Positions 14,457 to 20,049 of a stretch of DNA of 20,049 bases are shown here, in pieces. Each line of letters opens with the position of its first letter. Position 1 is the stretch's first letter. The notes below the pieces were generated by a model. The model was not told the origin of the DNA. It did no database searches and worked only from the letters and a program-made list of their open reading frames with translations. The translations under genes and the position numbers were made by a program. The stretch spans positions 1 through 20,049 of the forward strand of contig JANOKS010000105.1 in assembly GCA_031419455.1 (NCBI GenBank), in the 5' to 3' direction. This stretch comes from UBA7672 sp031419455 (lineage in GTDB: Bacteria > Pseudomonadota > Alphaproteobacteria > Caulobacterales > Hyphomonadaceae).

Positions 14457-15719
14457 ATGAACAAGAACGTTTCAGGCGACAGCAAGAATACGCTGTACTG
14501 CTCGTTCTGCGGGAAATCGCAGCACGAGGTGAAAAAGCTCATCGCGGGCCCAACCGTCTTCATCTGCGATGAATGCGTCGAACTCTGCATGGACATCATC
14601 CGTGAGGAGTCGAAAACCGCGCTGGTGAAGTCGCGTGATGGCGTGCCGACGCCGCGCGAAATCTGCGACGTGCTGGACGACTATGTGATCGGCCAGGCCA
14701 AGGCCAAGCGCGTGCTCTCCGTCGCCGTGCACAACCACTACAAGCGGCTGAACCACGCCGCGAAGAATTCCGATGTCGAGCTGTCGAAGTCCAACATCCT
14801 GCTGATCGGCCCGACGGGTTGCGGCAAGACGCTGCTGGCGCAGACGCTGGCGCGCATCATCGATGTTCCGTTCACGATGGCGGACGCCACGACGCTGACT
14901 GAAGCCGGCTATGTCGGCGAGGACGTCGAGAACATCATCCTCAAGCTGCTGCAGGCGTCCGACTACAATGTGGAACGTGCGCAGCGCGGCATCGTCTACA
15001 TCGACGAGATCGACAAGATCTCCCGCAAGTCTGACAACCCCTCGATCACGCGCGACGTGTCGGGCGAGGGCGTGCAGCAGGCGCTGCTGAAGATCATGGA
15101 AGGCACGGTCGCTTCGGTGCCGCCCCAGGGTGGACGCAAGCATCCGCAGCAGGAATTCCTGCAGGTTGATACGACCAACATGCTGTTCATCTGCGGCGGG
15201 GCGTTCTCGGGCCTCGACAAAGTCATCTCGGATCGCGGCCGCGGAACATCGATCGGCTTTGGCGCGAACGTCATCGCGCCGGAGGATCGCCGCACGGGCA
15301 AGATTCTCGAAGAGTGCGAGCCGGAAGATCTGGTGAAGTTCGGCCTGATCCCGGAATTCATCGGCCGCCTGCCGGTCATCGCGACGCTCGAAGACCTGGA
15401 TGAGCCCGCGCTGATCCAGATCCTCACCGAGCCGAAGAACGCGCTGCTGAAACAGTATCAGCGCCTGTTCGAGATGGAGAATGTGACGCTGACCTTCACC
15501 GACGACGCTCTTTCCGCCGTGGCGCGCCGCGCCATTCAGCGGAAGACCGGCGCGCGGGGCCTGCGTTCGATCATGGAAGCCATCCTGCTCGACACCATGT
15601 TCGAACTGCCCAACCTGCGCGGCGTCGAGGAAGTGGCGATCAACGCCGAGGTCGTGGAAGGCCGCGCGCGGCCGCTCTACGTGCACGGCTCGGAAAACCA
15701 AACCGCTACGGCTTCGTAG
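14457..15719 (+). CDS. clpX: ATP-dependent Clp protease ATP-binding subunit ClpX
   Basis: An AAA+ hexameric unfoldase that recognises tagged substrates and feeds them to ClpP in the cytoplasm. The product is 420 residues. The N-terminal zinc-binding domain has Cys15, Cys18, Cys37 and Cys40. Walker A GPTGCGKT is at 118-125 and Walker B VYIDEID at 180-186; the loop SIGFGANV matches the IGF loop that docks on ClpP. The start ATG 14457 gives MNKNVSGDSK, in register with related proteins; GTG 14451 would add two residues. A hairpin-T structure just upstream may affect initiation. It is followed by a long inverted repeat, then lon. Confidence 0.97.
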   Translation: MNKNVSGDSKNTLYCSFCGKSQHEVKKLIAGPTVFICDECVELCMDIIREESKTALVKSRDGVPTPREICDVLDDYVIGQAKAKRVLSVAVHNHYKRLNHAAKNSDVELSKSNILLIGPTGCGKTLLAQTLARIIDVPFTMADATTLTEAGYVGEDVENIILKLLQASDYNVERAQRGIVYIDEIDKISRKSDNPSITRDVSGEGVQQALLKIMEGTVASVPPQGGRKHPQQEFLQVDTTNMLFICGGAFSGLDKVISDRGRGTSIGFGANVIAPEDRRTGKILEECEPEDLVKFGLIPEFIGRLPVIATLEDLDEPALIQILTEPKNALLKQYQRLFEMENVTLTFTDDALSAVARRAIQRKTGARGLRSIMEAILLDTMFELPNLRGVEEVAINAEVVEGRARPLYVHGSENQTATAS

Positions 15720-15744
15720 GGTTTCTGGCTTGTCTCAGCTGTCT

Positions 15745-15906
15745 GTGAGCCCGCGCTCGTGGTTCGACGGACGGCGGCTTTGCCGCCTGCTCACCATGAG
15801 CGCTACTCTTCAGCTATCTGCTGAGCGATACACGACCGCTGGCTGCTTAGCGCTCATCCTGAGCAGGCCCGAAGGGCCGTCGGTCGATGGACGAGCGCGG
15901 GCTCAC
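15745..15906. repeat. Long inverted repeat between clpX and lon
   Basis: Arms 15745-15804 (60 nt) and 15849-15906 (58 nt) are inverted copies with a 44-nt loop. The outer 16 bases (GTGAGCCCGCGCTCGT) pair perfectly, as does the inner AGCGCT; between them about five mismatches, mostly clustered, and a small length difference occur. Each arm contains its own small hairpin (GGCGGCTTTGCCGCC on the left, GGCCCGAAGGGCC on the right). No ORF is supported in it. It starts 26 nt after the clpX stop and may end the clpX transcript or be a dispersed repeat. Confidence 0.88.
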
Positions 15907-16155
15907 CGGCCTCGCAACGATTCGACTGGCTCGCCTCTGGTGCGAACTGCGGGCTTGCACACCGCATATCGGCGCTCTTGGGCCAAATAACTGTGCAATA
16001 TCATGCGTCACATGCGTGGGTTGAACAGTGAGCCGCGACGGGCCACTTTGTTCCTCAAGTGAATGTCCGGACTGATCTTTTTTGCATGGTCCGGCCTTCC
16101 TCACGCGGGCGAGCTTCCATGAAGGCGCCGGCGGCGAAGTAAGGAGAACTCTCTC
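15907..16155 (+). other. lon leader region
   Basis: No gene is seen. It holds TTGAAC at 16021-16026 with CACTTT about 18 bp downstream, a poor promoter match, and a 6-bp dyad CCGGAC/GTCCGG (16067-16072 with 16089-16094) around a TTTTTT run. AAGGAG at 16140-16145 is a strong ribosome site for lon. I cannot identify the real promoter; a heat-shock promoter is expected from knowledge of lon but not evident here. Confidence 0.4.
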
Positions 16156-18564
16156 ATGGCTACCATCCTCCCCGTCCTGCCCCTGCGCGACATTGTCGTG
16201 TTCCCGCGCATGGTGGCGCCCCTCTTTGTCGGACGCGACAAATCCGTTCGAGCTCTCGAGGAAGTCGAGAAAGGCGGCGGCGAAATACTGCTCGTCGCGC
16301 AGAAGGAAGCCGGCGTCGATGACCCGGCCGAGGAAGACCTGTACGCGGTCGGCGTTGTCGCCACGATCCTGCAGCTGCTGAAGCTGCCGGATGGCACCGT
16401 GAAGGTGCTGGTCGAGGGCAAGCATCGCGCGCGGCTCGAAAAGCTGATCGACAAGGGCGACTTCTATGCCGCCGAATTCTCGAAGCTCGACGAGAAGAAA
16501 GCTGACTCGGAAGAGTCCGCCGCGCTGATGCGCGCTGTCATCGAGCAGTTCGACGGCTATGTGAAACTCAACCGCAAGATTCCGTCAGAGACTGTCGGCA
16601 CGGTGAGCGCGATCACCGACCCGGGCCATCTGGCCGATGCGGTCGCAGCGCAGCTCTCGATCAAGCTGGAAGACAAGGAACAGCTGCTCGAACTCATCGA
16701 CGTCACGGAGCGCCTGGAGAAGGTGTTCTCGCTGATGGAAGGCGAGATCGGCATGCTTCAGATGGAGCGGAAAATCCGCAACCGCGTGAAGCGGCAGATG
16801 GAGAAGACGCAGCGCGAGTACTACCTCAACGAGCAGATGAAGGCGATCCAGCGCGAGCTGGGCGATGGCGACAGTGGCGGCGGCGAGCGCGACGAGATCG
16901 GCGAGCTGGAAGAGAAGATCGCCAAGACGCCGATGTCGGAAGAGGCGCGCACCAAGGCCGAGGCCGAGGTGAAGAAGCTGCGCCAGATGTCGCCGATGTC
17001 GGCGGAGTCCACCGTCGTGCGCAACTATCTTGACTGGATGGTGTCCCTGCCGTGGGGACGCAAGAAGGAAGTGGTGCGCGATCTGCAGCACGCCGAAGAT
17101 GTGCTGAACGCGGATCACTACGGACTTGAGAAGGTCAAGGAGCGCATCCTCGAACACCTCGCCGTGCAGACGCGTGCGGACAAGATTCGCGGCCCGATCC
17201 TGTGCCTCGTCGGTCCTCCGGGCGTCGGCAAGACCTCGCTCGGCAAGTCGATCGCCAAGGCGACCGGCCGTGACTTCGTGCGCGTGTCGCTGGGCGGCGT
17301 GCGTGACGAGGCCGAGATTCGCGGCCACCGCCGGACATACATTGGCTCCATGCCGGGCCGCGTGATCCAGTCGATGAAGAAGGCCAAGAGCGGCAATCCG
17401 CTGTTCCTGCTCGACGAGATCGACAAGCTTGGCCAGGACTATCGCGGCGACCCGTCATCGGCGCTTCTCGAAGTGCTGGACCCCGAACAGAACGTGACGT
17501 TCAACGACCATTATCTGGAGGTCGACTACGACCTTTCGGATACGATGTTCATCACGACAGCCAACTCGCTGAACATGCCGCAGCCCCTGCTGGACCGGAT
17601 GGAGATCATCCGCCTCGAAGGCTACACGGAAGACGAGAAGGTCGAGATCGCCAAGCGGCACCTGCTGCCGAAGACGATCGAGAACCACTCGCTGCGTGAA
17701 GGCGAGCTGATTGTCGAAGAGAGTGCGATCCGCGATCTCATCCGTTACTACACGCGCGAAAGCGGCGTGCGCTCTCTGGAACGGGAGTTGGCGCGGCTCG
17801 CCCGCAAGGCGGTTCGCGACATCGAGATGAAGAAGGCGACCAGCGTCACGGTGAGCGGCGAGAATCTCGACAAGTTCGCCGGGGTGCGGAAGCATCGCTT
17901 CGGCGTCGCCGACCGCGAAGATCAGGTTGGCGTCGTGACGGGGCTCGCGTGGACGGAAGTCGGCGGCGACCTGCTGACTATCGAAGCCGTGCAGATGCCC
18001 GGACGCGGCCGCATGACGGTCACCGGCAGCCTGCGCGAGGTGATGAAGGAGTCAATCTCGGCGGCGCAGTCCCTTGTTCGCTCGCGCTCGGTGCAGATGG
18101 GCATCCGCCCGCCCGTGTTCGACAATACGGACATCCACGTGCACGTGCCGGATGGCGCGACGCCGAAGGATGGCCCGTCAGCGGGTATCGCCATGACGAC
18201 GGCGATCGCCTCGCTGCTCACCGGCAACCCTATCCGCAAGGATATCGCCATGACCGGCGAGATCACGCTGCGCGGGCGGGTGCTGCCGATCGGCGGGCTG
18301 AAGGAGAAACTGCTCGCGGCCCTGCGCGGCGGCATCAAGACGGTGCTGATCCCCGAGGAGAACGAGAAGGATCTCGTCGATCTGCCCGAGAACGTGAGGA
18401 CCGGCCTGACCATCGTGCCGGTCTCGACCATCGAGCAGGTGCTGGCGCGCGCGCTGGTGCGTCCGCTGACGCCGATCCAGTGGAGCGAGACGGACGAAGC
18501 CGCGTACCGCGCCCAGCTTGGGCCGGGCGGAACGAAGCCCGGCGAGGCGCAGCTGCCTCACTAA
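16156..18564 (+). CDS. lon: ATP-dependent protease Lon (LonA)
   Basis: A homohexameric AAA+ serine-lysine protease that degrades misfolded and short-lived regulatory proteins in the cytoplasm; in Caulobacter, Lon degrades DnaA and CcrM. The product is 802 residues. The N-terminal substrate domain (starting MATILPVLPLRDIVVFP) runs to about 300, with a long charged coiled region. Walker A GPPGVGKT is at 353-360 and Walker B FLLDEID at 417-423. The protease domain has the catalytic Ser675 in PKDGPSAGIAM and the Lys718 partner in GLKEKLLAAL, with the 43-residue spacing of the E. coli pair. The start ATG 16156 follows AAGGAG. No hupB follows, although lon-hupB is a frequent order. Confidence 0.97.
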   Translation: MATILPVLPLRDIVVFPRMVAPLFVGRDKSVRALEEVEKGGGEILLVAQKEAGVDDPAEEDLYAVGVVATILQLLKLPDGTVKVLVEGKHRARLEKLIDKGDFYAAEFSKLDEKKADSEESAALMRAVIEQFDGYVKLNRKIPSETVGTVSAITDPGHLADAVAAQLSIKLEDKEQLLELIDVTERLEKVFSLMEGEIGMLQMERKIRNRVKRQMEKTQREYYLNEQMKAIQRELGDGDSGGGERDEIGELEEKIAKTPMSEEARTKAEAEVKKLRQMSPMSAESTVVRNYLDWMVSLPWGRKKEVVRDLQHAEDVLNADHYGLEKVKERILEHLAVQTRADKIRGPILCLVGPPGVGKTSLGKSIAKATGRDFVRVSLGGVRDEAEIRGHRRTYIGSMPGRVIQSMKKAKSGNPLFLLDEIDKLGQDYRGDPSSALLEVLDPEQNVTFNDHYLEVDYDLSDTMFITTANSLNMPQPLLDRMEIIRLEGYTEDEKVEIAKRHLLPKTIENHSLREGELIVEESAIRDLIRYYTRESGVRSLERELARLARKAVRDIEMKKATSVTVSGENLDKFAGVRKHRFGVADREDQVGVVTGLAWTEVGGDLLTIEAVQMPGRGRMTVTGSLREVMKESISAAQSLVRSRSVQMGIRPPVFDNTDIHVHVPDGATPKDGPSAGIAMTTAIASLLTGNPIRKDIAMTGEITLRGRVLPIGGLKEKLLAALRGGIKTVLIPEENEKDLVDLPENVRTGLTIVPVSTIEQVLARALVRPLTPIQWSETDEAAYRAQLGPGGTKPGEAQLPH

Positions 18565-18587
18565 GCTTCTATCACGATTGAAGCGTG

Positions 18588-18618
18588 AGAGGCCCGTCAG
18601 CAATGGCGGGCCTCTTTG
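18588..18618 (+). terminator. Intrinsic terminator of lon
   Basis: AGAGGCCCG (18588-18596) and CGGGCCTCT (18607-18615) form a perfect 9-bp stem with a 10-nt loop, followed by TTGCT. It lies 24 nt after the lon stop codon. The T-run is short, but the stem is strong and the position fits. The facing serine hydrolase gene ends at 18691. Confidence 0.75.
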
Positions 18619-18690
18619 CTATGGCCCGGGCAAGCGACAAAGTGGGACGCCGTGAAGAGTTGGCGGCTGCATCTCGCTGCGACCATCGAT

Positions 18691-19704
18691 CTAGCCCGAT
18701 AGCGCGGCGCTCGCCATCAGGCGGAACACGGTTCCGGGCCGGTCGATCTGATTCACCGTTCCGGCGATGCAAAGTCCGGTTCGGGGAGCATGGAACAATA
18801 CTGCGCCGGAGAGCCCGGAATGCCCGATCAGTTCGGGCATGTCGCGGAAGCCGGTCATCAAGCGCGGCAGGGTAAACCTCATCATCCCGGTTCCGTAGGA
18901 CAGCGGAAACTGCCACGGCCGCCAGTCGTACATTGACGATAGTCTCGAGGCGTCGAACAGAACCCCGCCGAAGATGGCGCGCAGGATCTGCAGTCCTTCA
19001 AGCGCTGTCGTGACCAGGCCGCCGTCGGCTTGAAAGCTCGCCATCGCGCGTGGGATCGGTAACGCTTGCTCCTTGTAGCGCAGTGCTATGTGGCGCAGAT
19101 CGGCTGGGTCGGAAGCAAGCCATGTCTGGCTCAAACCGAGCGGAGCAAAGAGCCTCGCATTCAGGACCTCGGCGAGAGGCTTGCCGTGGATCTGTTCGAT
19201 CACCTTGCCGAGCAGCTGGAAGTTCGTATCCGAGTAGTGGGCGCGACGCAGATCACCCGGCGCTCCGATCGGCCCGAGTCGCCGCGCAATCTCCATTGCT
19301 TCCGCAAAGGTCCAGGCCCGATCGGCGCCGGTCAGGAGTTCCGCCAGCAGGCCGCTTTTCGACGAGGCCGCTTCGAAATAGTCGGGCAGGCCCGACGTGT
19401 GTTGCAGAAGATGGCGCAGTGTTATTTCGCCAGTCCGATCGCGACCGTTTTTGCGGTGTAGGCCTTCTGTGTCCGGTCCAGTGAGGATCTCCCGGAAGGG
19501 TGTGTCCAGCGGCGGCGCGTCCGACATCACCATGAGCGCGGTGATGAGGAGCTTGGTTGCGGAGGCAGCGTAGAACGGCGTCTCGCCTGTCAGGTTACCA
19601 GCGGAAGCCAACTCCACAGGCCCCGTAAGCCCGCCTGTCGCCAGAACAACGCCAGGGTGGCGTCTTGAGCGAGCAAGCCGTTCGACATCCCGCTGCAGGG
19701 CCAT
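18691..19704 (-). CDS. Beta-lactamase-fold serine hydrolase (class C / S12-like)
   Basis: A 337-residue member of the serine beta-lactamase-like superfamily (esterases, DD-peptidases and class C enzymes). Ser48-Ala-Thr-Lys51 gives the SxxK nucleophile motif. LRHLLQHTSGLPDY (97-110) is the usual family block. The second motif reads Tyr157-Ser-Asp rather than the commoner YxN, and the third is His295-Ser-Gly, a form seen in non-lactamase members. No signal peptide is seen, so a cytoplasmic esterase or amidase is more likely than an antibiotic-degrading enzyme. The start is uncertain: ATG 19704 is chosen; TTG 19728 lies too close to its AGGAG. It is divergent from the alpha-glucosidase gene. Confidence 0.87.
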   Translation of the reverse strand: MALQRDVERLARSRRHPGVVLATGGLTGPVELASAGNLTGETPFYAASATKLLITALMVMSDAPPLDTPFREILTGPDTEGLHRKNGRDRTGEITLRHLLQHTSGLPDYFEAASSKSGLLAELLTGADRAWTFAEAMEIARRLGPIGAPGDLRRAHYSDTNFQLLGKVIEQIHGKPLAEVLNARLFAPLGLSQTWLASDPADLRHIALRYKEQALPIPRAMASFQADGGLVTTALEGLQILRAIFGGVLFDASRLSSMYDWRPWQFPLSYGTGMMRFTLPRLMTGFRDMPELIGHSGLSGAVLFHAPRTGLCIAGTVNQIDRPGTVFRLMASAALSG

Positions 19705-19806
19705 GCGATCATCCCGATCCGTCCACAATCTCCTGATACAGCAGTCGTGGGGTGCAGGAAGCCTCTGCCAGTCGGCTGCCGTTTCCGGGCGCGAATTTGC
19801 GATTTA

Positions 19807-19838
19807 CGCGACAAAGGTTGGTAAATGCCCTTGTCGCG
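19807..19838. promoter_or_regulatory. Inverted repeat ahead of the alpha-glucosidase gene (candidate operator)
   Basis: CGCGACAAAGG (19807-19817) and CCCTTGTCGCG (19828-19838) pair at 10 of 11 positions with a 10-nt spacer. It lies between two divergent genes, 56 nt before the alpha-glucosidase start. TTGCGA (19797-19802) with GTAAAT (19821-19826) gives a possible plus-strand promoter that the dyad would cover. A sugar-responsive repressor is a reasonable guess, but no regulator gene is in the window. Confidence 0.4.
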
Positions 19839-19894
19839 GCTTCGCTTGATGGGAGAAAAGCAATGGGCATGCCGGGGCTGCCAGGAGATCACGC

Positions 19895-20049
19895 GTGACG
19901 GGAAACGAAACGGGACGCTGGTGGCGCGGCGCGGTGCTCTACCAGATCTATCCCCGCTCGTTCATGGACGCGAATGGCGATGGCGTGGGCGACCTGAAGG
20001 GTGTTGCGGCAAAGCTGGATCATGTGAAGTCGCTGGGCGTCGATGGGGT
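19895..20049 (+). CDS. Alpha-glucosidase, GH13 family (5' end only)
   Basis: The first 51 codons of a glycoside hydrolase family 13 enzyme, likely an oligo-1,6- or alpha-1,4-glucosidase acting on maltose-type sugars. WWRGAVLYQIYPRSF is the first barrel strand signature, DANGDGVGDL the calcium-binding-type loop, and KLDHVKSLGVDG the following helix. The start is GTG 19895, with AGGAG at 19883-19887 and a 7-nt gap; no in-frame ATG lies near. The catalytic residues and the rest of the gene lie beyond the window. It is preceded by a candidate operator. Confidence 0.92.
   Translation, partial: MTGNETGRWWRGAVLYQIYPRSFMDANGDGVGDLKGVAAKLDHVKSLGVDG

Noticed and set aside
14472..15701. A 409-codon open frame antisense to clpX
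   Set aside because: A shadow of a highly conserved gene; no start signal or domain.

Overview
The window is GC-rich (roughly 63-65% by eye), densely coded and reads as chromosomal DNA of an alphaproteobacterium. The best clues are the order tig-clpP-clpX-lon, a glnB-glnA pair linked to a bifunctional NAD(P)HX repair gene, and several families of GC-rich palindromic intergenic repeats of the kind common in Caulobacterales/Hyphomonadaceae-like genomes. The family-level placement is inference; no rRNA or other marker is present to settle it.

Layout. 1-513: no secure gene; a possible 3' gene end, a 17-bp hairpin and a large inverted repeat (238-430). 514-2647 (minus): two envelope lipoproteins, a PBP4-type D-Ala-D-Ala carboxypeptidase and a lytic-transglycosylase-like protein. 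2727-2912 (minus): a small two-helix membrane ORF of uncertain status. 3138-4958 (minus): glnB-glnA, nitrogen signalling and ammonia assimilation, with a structured control region upstream (DnaA-box match and a repeated 10-mer). 5211-8943: histidine phosphatase (+), AAT-type amino acid permease (-) and NAD(P)HX epimerase/dehydratase (+). 9003-11110: a more variable stretch with a multi-pass membrane protein, a sulfotransferase gene broken by one in-frame TAG, a DUF962/Mpo1-like protein, and a DUF559 nuclease gene bracketed by inverted copies of a palindromic module next to tRNA-Leu(UAG). 11279-11761 (minus): PhnB/VOC-like protein. 12032-18564 (+): trigger factor, ClpP, ClpX and Lon, a protein-folding and proteolysis block. 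18691-19704 (minus): a beta-lactamase-fold serine hydrolase. 19895-end (+): start of a GH13 alpha-glucosidase.

How the genes work together. Trigger factor captures nascent chains while ClpXP and Lon degrade misfolded or regulatory proteins. PII (GlnB) senses glutamine/2-oxoglutarate and controls glutamine synthetase activity and expression; the neighbouring permease may also serve nitrogen supply. The two minus-strand lipoproteins both act on peptidoglycan.

The most unusual signal is the DUF559 nuclease unit (10611-11110). Its two flanks are inverted copies of a hairpin-TGG-hairpin-GGGG module, and the same inverted pair occurs at 238-430 with only 49 bp between the arms and no nuclease gene. 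This looks like an autonomous/non-autonomous pair of a small repeat system, by analogy with REP elements and RAYT transposases. That interpretation is inference and needs a genome-wide repeat search.
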